This document shows, one piece after another, positions 31,534-37,032 of a DNA stretch of 37,032 bases. Origin of the DNA: Candidatus Coproplasma stercoripullorum (GTDB lineage: Bacteria; Bacillota; Clostridia; Christensenellales; Borkfalkiaceae). Every line of letters starts with the position of its first letter. Positions within the stretch are counted from its first letter, which is position 1. The stretch spans positions 1 through 37,032 of the forward strand of contig DVHB01000129.1 in NCBI GenBank assembly GCA_018712405.1, written 5' to 3'. The position numbers were made by a program, and so were the translations under genes. Under the pieces are notes generated by a model. The model did no database searches and was not told the DNA's origin. It saw only the letters and a list, made by a program, of their open reading frames with translations.

Positions 31534-32160
31534 ATGCTTAAGATAACAGATGTTGCTTTTGTGACCAGCGCGGCTTCAAAGTCGCAGTTCATCCGCTCGG
31601 AAAAGCCGATAATCGCCGTGTGCGGCAAGTCAAACGTCGGCAAATCAAGCTTTATAAACATGCTCGCAAACCGCAAAAAACTGGCAAGGGTGTCAAAGGA
31701 CCCGGGCAGGACGCGGCTTGTGAATTATTTCGACTTCGGCGCGTTCATTCTCGCCGACCTTCCCGGCTACGGCTTTGCCAAGGTATCTAAGGCGGAAAAG
31801 GCGCGCTGGGCGCGGCTCATGGAGGGCTTTTTCTCGGATAAGTCCAACTGCGCCCATGCCTTCTCGTTGGTCGATATCCGCCACGATCCCACGGCTGACG
31901 ATGTGAATATGGTAAATTACTTGTATTCTTCGCTCATACCGTTCACTGTCGTTGCCACCAAGGCCGATAAAATCTCGCGCATGGCCGGGATGAACAATCT
32001 AAAAAAAATAGCCGCGGCGTTGAAGTGCGGTATGGCGGACGTGATACTCACTTCTTCCGAAACGCGGCAGGGCCTTGCCGATGTGCTCGCAAAAATAGAA
32101 CGCGTGACGGAGCTTTATGTTCAGTCGGATTGTGCGGAAGGAAATACGCAAGAAGAATAA
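31534..32160 (+). CDS. engB: Ribosome biogenesis GTPase EngB (YihA/YsxC)
   Basis: A 208-residue small GTPase needed for assembly of the large ribosomal subunit. G1 is GKSNVGKSS (31-39), the switch region includes DPGRTRLVNYF, G3 is DLPGYGFAKV, G4 is TKADK and G5 is TSS. The N-terminal KITDVAFVTSAASKSQFI is typical of the family. It starts 9 nt after lon and is probably translated from the same mRNA; this lon-engB pair is conserved in many Bacillota. The last 15 residues are an acidic tail. Confidence 0.94.
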   Translation: MLKITDVAFVTSAASKSQFIRSEKPIIAVCGKSNVGKSSFINMLANRKKLARVSKDPGRTRLVNYFDFGAFILADLPGYGFAKVSKAEKARWARLMEGFFSDKSNCAHAFSLVDIRHDPTADDVNMVNYLYSSLIPFTVVATKADKISRMAGMNNLKKIAAALKCGMADVILTSSETRQGLADVLAKIERVTELYVQSDCAEGNTQEE

Positions 32161-32180
32161 ATGTTTACAGAGGGAGAGCA

Positions 32181-32927
32181 ATGGGAGAGTTTATGCAGTT
32201 TATGGCGTCGCCTGCGGGCATAGCCATATTCGTTGCGGTGGCGTTGGCGCTGGTAATTTTGATCCTTGGACTCAATTACCGCTTTTTTGCCAAAGCGTTA
32301 CTGGATTTTTTGTTCGGACTTATATTTCTTATAGTGCTCTCGCCGCTCTATGCGGCATGTGCCGCGATAACCAAGAGGAAGGCAGGCACGGTTTTGCAGA
32401 GCCGATGGATAGTGGGCAAGGGCGGCAAGCCCGTCAGCGTGCGCGTGTTCTCCGACTTTGAGCGCGGCGGCAGGCTGGGCTACATATGCCGCAGCGCTCT
32501 TAAATTTTTGCCGCTGCTCCTTTCCGTAGTCTCGGGAAAGCTGTCGCTTGTCGGTCCGGTGCCGCTCTCTCTCCAAGACGGCGCGCTCATTCCCGACGAA
32601 TACGAGGGACGCTTTTCCGCCCGCCCGGGACTGATTTCGCCGGCGGTATGTTTCTATGCCGCATGTCCCGAATATGAAGAGATGTTTGCCGCAGATTGCG
32701 ATTATGTAAAACGGCGCTCGCTGTTCTTCGACGTAAGGGCGTTTTTTACAGCGGCGCTCCGCATCGTGCGCGGCGAAGGGGGCAGGTACATGAAGGTGGG
32801 GCGCGCAGGTTATGCCGCGGCTCTGCTTGAACGCGGAGAAATAACCGACGAACAGTTTGAAAAGGCAGAGCACCTTGCCGTTGAATCAGTGAACGACTTT
32901 TTAAGGTCGTCCTCCAGGGTAGGGTGA
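32181..32927 (+). CDS. Bacterial sugar-transferase homologue lacking the catalytic Asp-Glu
   Basis: A 248-residue protein related to the monotopic phosphoglycosyl transferases (WcaJ/PglC type) that link sugar phosphates to undecaprenyl phosphate. One TM helix (about 12-31) precedes the family core: LLDFLFGLIFLIVLSPLYAACA (40-61), SGKLSLVGPVPL (118-129) and RPGLISPAV (148-156). The catalytic dyad of the family sits in a LDELPQL motif; here the aligned residues are LKFLPLL (107-113), so Asp-Glu is replaced by Lys108-Phe109. GPRP is GPVP and the KFRTM motif is unrecognisable. It therefore seems catalytically dead or repurposed. The ATG at 32181 has AGGGAG upstream and follows engB by 20 nt. No other glycan genes are nearby. 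Confidence 0.75.
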   Translation: MGEFMQFMASPAGIAIFVAVALALVILILGLNYRFFAKALLDFLFGLIFLIVLSPLYAACAAITKRKAGTVLQSRWIVGKGGKPVSVRVFSDFERGGRLGYICRSALKFLPLLLSVVSGKLSLVGPVPLSLQDGALIPDEYEGRFSARPGLISPAVCFYAACPEYEEMFAADCDYVKRRSLFFDVRAFFTAALRIVRGEGGRYMKVGRAGYAAALLERGEITDEQFEKAEHLAVESVNDFLRSSSRVG

Positions 32928-33227
32928 TATCTGCTGTTTCAGCGGTTCTGCACGGAGGTCTTCACGCATGCGGGCAGGGCACTTCATCGTTTGCAATAAG
33001 GAAGTGAAGGAGCGGCTTTCAGCCGCATATGAATAAAATATGATATTGTAATGATAAGCGGCGCGGCGGAAATTATTTCCGCCGCGCCGCTTGTGTCTGT
33101 TTATACCAGCCCAAATAATCGGGGAGCCGCCGTCAGATGCCGCATGAGGAAGCGGTGATATTTTCCGCTGTGCGGAGAATATCATGTGTCTCACGGATCT
33201 TTTCCGTAAAAAATTTCATGAACAGTT
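32928..33227. other. Intergenic region between convergent genes
   Basis: No gene is supported in these 300 bp. They contain a small hairpin GCGGCT/AGCCGC (33012-33026) and the strong terminator listed separately at 33056-33092. The remainder shows no ribosome binding site or promoter that leads to an ORF. Confidence 0.6.
33056..33092. terminator. Bidirectional terminator between the sugar-transferase homologue and the CDF gene
   Basis: Perfect 17-bp stem AAGCGGCGCGGCGGAAA paired with its complement, loop TTA. A-rich and T-rich flanks are modest. Its position between two convergent genes favours termination from both sides. Confidence 0.75.
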
Positions 33228-34391
33228 TCAGCTCTCGATAAACGGGTGCTCGATGTGTACTACGGCTGTAAGCCCGCTCTTTTCAGAGATGGCTGCCTTT
33301 ATCTTTTTAGATATTTCGTCGTCGGTCATAGCCATGCCGTACGGGAATATTGCGTCGAAGTACACGTTGCGTATCTTATCCCAGTTTGCAATGCGCAAGT
33401 CGTGCACGGTGGCGTCGGGGTGGATGGCCTTCACCACGCCTTCAACAAGCTCGCGCACCTCCTCGGTGTCGCCGTCTACAACTATCGGGTCCATGTGAAT
33501 AACGGCTTCAATGCCGAATTTGTCGCGTATCTCGCGCTCCACGTGGTCGATCAGTTCGTGCGTCTCCATGAGGTTGCCGTCGGCGGGTACCTCGGCGTGG
33601 AAACTTACTATCGCGCGCCCCGGGCCGTAGTCGTGGTAAATAAGGTCGTGTATGCCGAGTATATTTTCATGCTCCAGCGCAAGCTTATCTATCGCGTCGG
33701 CCAGCTCCTTGCTCATGGGCCTGCCGAGCAGCGGCGCCTGCGTGGCTTTAACCGCGCCCCAGCCCGACTTGAATATAAATATCGCAACTATAACGCCCGC
33801 AATGCCGTCTATCGGCCAGTCGGTGTACTGCCCCGCGATCAGCGCAACAAGTACCACGCCCGTCGCTATCACGTCGGAGAGCGAGTCTGTCGCCGTCGCC
33901 GCAATGGAGGCGGAGTTTATTCGCTTTGCGATCTTTCTGTTGAAGTAGAACATCCAGAACTTTACAAGTATGGCGGCGATAAGCACGCCCATTGCCTCAT
34001 ACGAAAAAGTCGCGGGTTCGGGCGTTATTATCTTCTCTATCGACGACCACGCAAGCTCAAATCCCATGAATATAATGAGAACCGAAACTATCAGCCCCGC
34101 CACATACTCTATCCTGCCGTGGCCGAAGGGATGCTCCTTGTCGGGCTTCTGCCCCGCAAGTTTAAAGCCTGCAAGCGTTATAACGGAGGAGGCTGCGTCT
34201 GAAAAGTTGTTTATCGCGTCGGCGATTATCGCCACCGAGCCTGCGATTATTCCCACCGTAAGTTTGCCCGCAACCAGCAGTATGTTCAGCACTATTCCCG
34301 TTATTCCCGAAAGCAGCCCGCACCGCGTGCGTACTTTAGGGTCGTCTGCGCTGCCTTTAGGTACGAACAGTCTCAATAAAAGTTCGCTCAT
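33228..34391 (-). CDS. Cation diffusion facilitator, probable Mn2+ exporter
   Basis: A 387-residue CDF-family metal/proton antiporter with six TM helices (about 25-205) and a cytoplasmic domain. The TM2 site is NNFSD (Asn61, Asp65) and the TM5 site is DSLSD (Asp169, Asp173). This N-D-D-D quartet is the pattern reported for manganese exporters such as streptococcal MntE, whereas zinc exporters use H-D-H-D or D-D-H-D. HPFGHGRIEY (87-96) is the conserved loop after TM2. The C-terminal region is longer than usual and has two ferredoxin-like halves, so it may have a duplicated metal-sensing domain. No clear Shine-Dalgarno; a TATAAT is at 34430-34425 about 35 bp upstream. Metal specificity is inferred. 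Confidence 0.88.
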   Translation of the reverse strand: MSELLLRLFVPKGSADDPKVRTRCGLLSGITGIVLNILLVAGKLTVGIIAGSVAIIADAINNFSDAASSVITLAGFKLAGQKPDKEHPFGHGRIEYVAGLIVSVLIIFMGFELAWSSIEKIITPEPATFSYEAMGVLIAAILVKFWMFYFNRKIAKRINSASIAATATDSLSDVIATGVVLVALIAGQYTDWPIDGIAGVIVAIFIFKSGWGAVKATQAPLLGRPMSKELADAIDKLALEHENILGIHDLIYHDYGPGRAIVSFHAEVPADGNLMETHELIDHVEREIRDKFGIEAVIHMDPIVVDGDTEEVRELVEGVVKAIHPDATVHDLRIANWDKIRNVYFDAIFPYGMAMTDDEISKKIKAAISEKSGLTAVVHIEHPFIES

Positions 34392-34524
34392 ATCATGTAT
34401 ACCATAATTTCTGTTTTCAGTATATTATATCACCGCAGCAAAAATATGTAAAGCGCGGTCGCGCCGTTTTAAGCGCGGCCACGCCTTTAATTTTTCCAAT
34501 CGGATAATTTTCACTTTAAAACAG

Positions 34525-34553
34525 TTAAGTTTTTCAATAGTCTGTGATATAAT
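34525..34553 (+). promoter_or_regulatory. Promoter of lspA, predicted near-leaderless
   Basis: A perfect TATAAT (34548-34553) with a weak -35 TTAAGT (34525-34530), 17-bp spacer. The ATG is at 34565, so the leader is about 5 nt and there is no Shine-Dalgarno. A TTG in frame at 34553 overlaps the -10 box and cannot be the start. Confidence 0.6.
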
Positions 34554-34564
34554 TGTATGTAGTT

Positions 34565-35314
34565 ATGAGTGTAAAAGATTTTTTTGTAAAAACAGGCAGG
34601 CGCATAAAGTCCAACTTTGGTTGGAAGAGCGCCCTATTTCTCGTCATATGTATCGGCATGCTAGCCGCCGACCTTCTCACCAAGCACTTTGCCGAATCTG
34701 ACGGCTGGCGCTTTACGGTGATACCCGGCTTTATCGAGGTGGTAGAAGTCAAATACAACGACGGCGCAAGTCTCGGCATGGGCAGCGGACTCGTCCCGCT
34801 GTTTATCGCGCTCACCTTTATTGCCATTCCGATATTTATTGCCGCCATTCTGCTGCTGCCCGAGCGCGCCGCGCTCTTAAAGTTCTGCATCTACATGGCT
34901 CTCGCGGGCGCCATAGGCAACCTTGTCGACAGGATAGCCTTCGGCGAAGTCCGCGATTTCATATATATGAATTTCGGCTTTATCGACTTTATATGCAATT
35001 TGGCCGACGTCTGGCTGATGGTGGGCCTGGTGCTTGTCATAATCGACCTGCTGTTCTTAAGCGAATGGGCGGCTTTTCCGCTCACCAAAAAAGCGCGTGC
35101 GGCGCAGGCCGAGCGCAGAAGGCAGGAGGAACGGGATAAGCTCGGCGCAGATCCCGACGGCTTTGACCTCCCTGCCGACCCCTCCGATCTTGCAGGTTAT
35201 CATGTCGGACCGCATTGCGGCGAAGAGGATGTGAATGACGGGGAACCGGGCAAGCATGACGAAGATTCCGTCTCTGAATCTGAAGACGGAACTGCTGAGG
35301 ACAAAAATGAGTGA
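34565..35314 (+). CDS. lspA: Lipoprotein signal peptidase with a long hydrophilic C-terminal tail
   Basis: Signal peptidase II, which removes signal peptides from lipidated prolipoproteins in the membrane. Four TM helices lie within residues about 22-170. The catalytic aspartates are in GNLVDRIAFGEVRDFI and CNLADVWLMVG, and VKYNDGASLGMG corresponds to the usual NxGAAF segment. The protein has 249 residues, while LspA usually has 150-170: after residue about 172 there is a 75-residue charged tail, first basic (KKARAAQAERRRQEER) and then strongly acidic, probably cytoplasmic. Its substrates in the window would include ApbE and the lipoprotein at the right edge. It overlaps the next gene by 8 nt. 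Confidence 0.92.
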   Translation: MSVKDFFVKTGRRIKSNFGWKSALFLVICIGMLAADLLTKHFAESDGWRFTVIPGFIEVVEVKYNDGASLGMGSGLVPLFIALTFIAIPIFIAAILLLPERAALLKFCIYMALAGAIGNLVDRIAFGEVRDFIYMNFGFIDFICNLADVWLMVGLVLVIIDLLFLSEWAAFPLTKKARAAQAERRRQEERDKLGADPDGFDLPADPSDLAGYHVGPHCGEEDVNDGEPGKHDEDSVSESEDGTAEDKNE

Positions 35315-36224
35315 GGGGGTGTTTTCATTCACGGCAGAGTCCCCCTGCCCGCGCGCGGATGTGTTTTTGAATAGTACTATGCCAAACATAACGCGCTCCG
35401 CTCTCAAAAAAATATTTGAAGGCGGCGGAGTTACGGTAAACGGCAGAACGGCAAAGGCTTCACAGGGGATTAAGGCGGGCGACGAGGTAAAGATAGTCGT
35501 TCCCCCCGCAGAGGAGTGCTCCGTAAAGCCCGAGGCAATTCCGCTCGACATCGTCTATCAGGACAGCGACATTGCCGTGATAAATAAGCCGCAGGGTATG
35601 ACGGTGCATATGGGCAACGGTAATAAGGAAGGTACGCTGGTAAATGCCCTTCTGTATAATCTGGATAACTTAAGCGGCATAAACGGCGTCATTCGGCCAG
35701 GCATAGTACATCGCATAGATAAGGATACTTCCGGCCTTCTTGTCGTCGCCAAGAACGACGCGGCTCATCTCTGCCTCTCGCAGCAGATAGCCGATAAAAC
35801 GTGCTGCAGGCAGTACGTCGCGCTTTTAGAGGGCAACCTTAAAGAGGACAGCGGCACAGTAACGACTTATATCGGCCGCGATCCCAAAGACAGGCTCAGG
35901 ATGGCGGTCGTGCCCGAGGATAAAGGCAAGCTTGCCGTAACCGAATTCCGCGTTTCGCAACGCTTTGAGGGATACACGCTCTGCCGCTTCAACTTAAAGA
36001 CGGGCCGCACGCACCAGATAAGGGTGCATGCAAAATATCTGGGCCATCCCATAGTTGGGGACCCCGTCTACGGCATAAAAAAACAGAAATTTGCACTCAA
36101 AGGCCAGCTCCTGCACGCCGGGCGGCTGGAACTTGATCATCCCTCCACGGGCGAGCGCATGGCGTTCACCGCGCCTCTTCCCGACTATTTTGAGGATATC
36201 TTAAAAAAGCTTAAACCGGTATAA
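35307..36224 (+). CDS. RluA-family 23S rRNA pseudouridine synthase
   Basis: A 305-residue pseudouridine synthase of the RluA/RluC/RluD family. An S4-like RNA-binding domain (about 15-75: RADVFLNSTMPNITRSALKK, then GGVTVNGR) is followed by the catalytic domain. The catalytic Asp is in GIVHRIDKDTSGLLVVAKN and the conserved LKTGRTHQIRVH and GHPIVGDPVYG motifs are intact. The target uridines cannot be told from sequence; RluD is the most frequent member next to lspA. The ATG at 35307 lies inside the lspA end (ATGAGTGA overlap), with GAGG upstream, implying coupling. Confidence 0.92.
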   Translation: MSEGVFSFTAESPCPRADVFLNSTMPNITRSALKKIFEGGGVTVNGRTAKASQGIKAGDEVKIVVPPAEECSVKPEAIPLDIVYQDSDIAVINKPQGMTVHMGNGNKEGTLVNALLYNLDNLSGINGVIRPGIVHRIDKDTSGLLVVAKNDAAHLCLSQQIADKTCCRQYVALLEGNLKEDSGTVTTYIGRDPKDRLRMAVVPEDKGKLAVTEFRVSQRFEGYTLCRFNLKTGRTHQIRVHAKYLGHPIVGDPVYGIKKQKFALKGQLLHAGRLELDHPSTGERMAFTAPLPDYFEDILKKLKPV

Positions 36225-36268
36225 AAGCGGCCGTACCTGCGCAAACGCGTTTCAGTCGGCCGTTTTTT
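36224..36268 (+). terminator. Rho-independent terminator after the pseudouridine synthase gene
   Basis: CGGCCG (36228-36233) pairs with CGGCCG (36257-36262), extended by a G-T and A-T pairs, and is followed by six T (36263-36268). The 23-nt loop contains a smaller GCGCAAACGCG hairpin. Confidence 0.8.
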
Positions 36269-36293
36269 CGTATACTAAAATATGTTCAAACTG

Positions 36294-36322
36294 TTGAAAT
36301 TGTTTTTCTTCGGTGGTATAAT
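36294..36322 (+). promoter_or_regulatory. Strong promoter of the small membrane protein gene
   Basis: TTGAAA (36294-36299) and TATAAT (36317-36322) with a 17-bp spacer. This is the closest match to the sigma-A consensus in the window. The leader of about 24 nt has AAAGGAG (36339-36345). Confidence 0.75.
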
Positions 36323-36352
36323 TATTGCATAAAAATATAAAGGAGATTTTTT

Positions 36353-36679
36353 ATGGCTGAAAATAAGAAGACAACAAAGAAGACTACAAAGCGCACCACA
36401 AACAGGGTAGACATAGTAAAGGTATGCGCCTTCTGGGGCATATTCATTGCCGCGCTGCTCTTTGTCGCAAGGGGCATTCTGGGGTTGTTCGATCTCGGCG
36501 GCGTTGGCGGCACCATAATGAGCATTTTCGATATCCTCGGCAAGCTCGCCCTGTTGGTCGCCGTAGCCTTCCCCGCATACAGCTATGTCCGCGGCAAGGC
36601 CAGGGTATGGCAGATAATTTACTGGGCGGCGCTCGTAGTCTATATTGCGGGCTGCGTGCTCGGGCTGATAAGTTTTTGA
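36353..36679 (+). CDS. Small three-helix membrane protein, function unknown
   Basis: A 108-residue protein that I do not recognise. The first 18 residues are basic and Lys/Thr-rich (ENKKTTKKTTKRTTNRVD), then three hydrophobic helices: about 22-44 (VCAFWGIFIAALLFVARGIL), 57-78 (SIFDILGKLALLVAVAFPAY) and 84-107 (VWQIIYWAALVVYIAGCVLGL). The basic N-terminus should stay in the cytoplasm. It has a near-consensus promoter, a strong ribosome binding site with 7-nt spacing and its own bidirectional terminator, so it is probably well expressed as a single gene. Confidence 0.8.
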   Translation: MAENKKTTKKTTKRTTNRVDIVKVCAFWGIFIAALLFVARGILGLFDLGGVGGTIMSIFDILGKLALLVAVAFPAYSYVRGKARVWQIIYWAALVVYIAGCVLGLISF

Positions 36680-36720
36680 TCTGCCGCGAAATAATACATA
36701 CCGCAAAATTTTATATCAAC

Positions 36721-36757
36721 GCAAAAACGGCTTGTTTAAAAGGCAAGCCGTTTTTGC
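36721..36757. terminator. Bidirectional terminator after the small membrane protein gene
   Basis: Perfect 14-bp stem GCAAAAACGGCTTG/CAAGCCGTTTTTGC with a 9-nt loop (36735-36743). The stem itself contains the five-T tract on each strand. Confidence 0.85.
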
Positions 36758-36886
36758 ATTATAAAATATACTCGAATAAAAATTTATTGTTAAGTGGGTT
36801 GTTAAGAGGCATGTTTTGCAAAAGCATATATGTATGGCAATGAATTGTAAAACCATGTAAGATTTTACCGATATTTTCGTATGCTA

Positions 36887-36916
36887 TTGACTTTTGCCGC
36901 AGAGATAGGGTAAAAT
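36887..36916 (+). promoter_or_regulatory. Promoter of the lipoprotein gene at the right edge
   Basis: TTGACT (36887-36892) and TAAAAT (36911-36916) with an 18-bp spacer, 28 nt before the GTG start. The leader holds AGAGG at 36934-36938. Confidence 0.65.
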
Positions 36917-36944
36917 ATAGATATCTTCATAAAAGAGGCAAAAA

Positions 36945-37032
36945 GTGAAGAAAGTATTTTTGGCGGTTGCCGCGATAGCGGCGGCGGCAAGCATGGCGGT
37001 CGGGATGGCCGGATGCAGCAACGGACTTTCGG
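36945..37032 (+). CDS. Lipoprotein, N-terminal fragment cut by the window edge
   Basis: Only the first 29 codons are inside the window. A GTG start with GAGG 6 nt upstream opens a lipoprotein signal peptide: KKVFLAVAAIAAAASMAVGM followed by AGC, with lipobox MAGC. The mature protein would begin at Cys24 (CSNGLS). Nothing can be said about its function. The frame is too short for a standard ORF search, but promoter, ribosome binding site and signal peptide agree. Confidence 0.75.
   Translation, partial: MKKVFLAVAAIAAAASMAVGMAGCSNGLS

Overview
The window looks like about 37 kb of chromosome from an anaerobic member of the Bacillota (Clostridia). The support is a complete Rnf gene set in clostridial order (Gx transporter, rnfC, D, G, E, A, B), a tig-clpP-clpX-lon-engB block, RqcH, DegV, NusG-domain-II and CmpB-type proteins, and strong AAGGAGG ribosome binding sites. 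Codon use favours G/C at third positions, as in uncultured gut lineages. The lineage below class level is inference. I saw no rRNA, tRNA, CRISPR array, phage or insertion-sequence transposase. All genes read through without frameshifts; only the last one is cut, by the window edge.

Layout. 1-2.9 kb: GNAT acetyltransferase, small membrane protein, a DeoC-like aldolase lacking the Schiff-base lysine, and DegV. 3.0-7.9 kb: XRE regulator with membrane tail, a cysteine-rich ThrE-type exporter, glutamyl-tRNA synthetase, and a CmpB-family membrane protein. 8.1-10.9 kb: a MacB-like ABC transporter with ATPase and permease fused. 11.0-12.8 kb: apbE and a NusG-II protein, reading rightward. They converge on the leftward Rnf operon (20.9-12.9 kb) at a 17-bp bidirectional terminator. 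21.1-25.2 kb (minus strand): a secreted protein of unknown function, two tandem winged-helix-like/TM proteins, a small membrane protein, and rqcH. 25.3-32.9 kb (plus strand): tig, clpP, clpX, a composite palindromic repeat, lon, engB, and a sugar-transferase homologue without its catalytic Asp-Glu. 33.2-37.0 kb: a CDF metal exporter (minus), lspA-rluA family, a small membrane protein and the start of a lipoprotein gene.

How the genes fit together. Rnf oxidises ferredoxin, reduces NAD+ and pumps ions; RnfG and RnfD need FMN covalently attached by ApbE, which is encoded next door. The striking feature is RnfG: 922 residues instead of about 200, with one membrane anchor and six TGAT flavinylation motifs (Thr 139, 277, 451, 592, 746, 894). 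It looks like an extracytoplasmic chain of up to six FMN domains fused to an energy-conserving complex, and may carry electrons outward. RnfD also carries a charged insertion and a variant flavin site.

A second theme is translation initiation. Several monocistronic or operon-leading genes (GNAT, XRE, ThrE, ApbE, Gx transporter, LspA) have promoter -10 boxes only 6-11 nt before the start codon and no Shine-Dalgarno, so they are predicted to be leaderless or nearly so. Downstream genes inside operons have strong Shine-Dalgarno sites.
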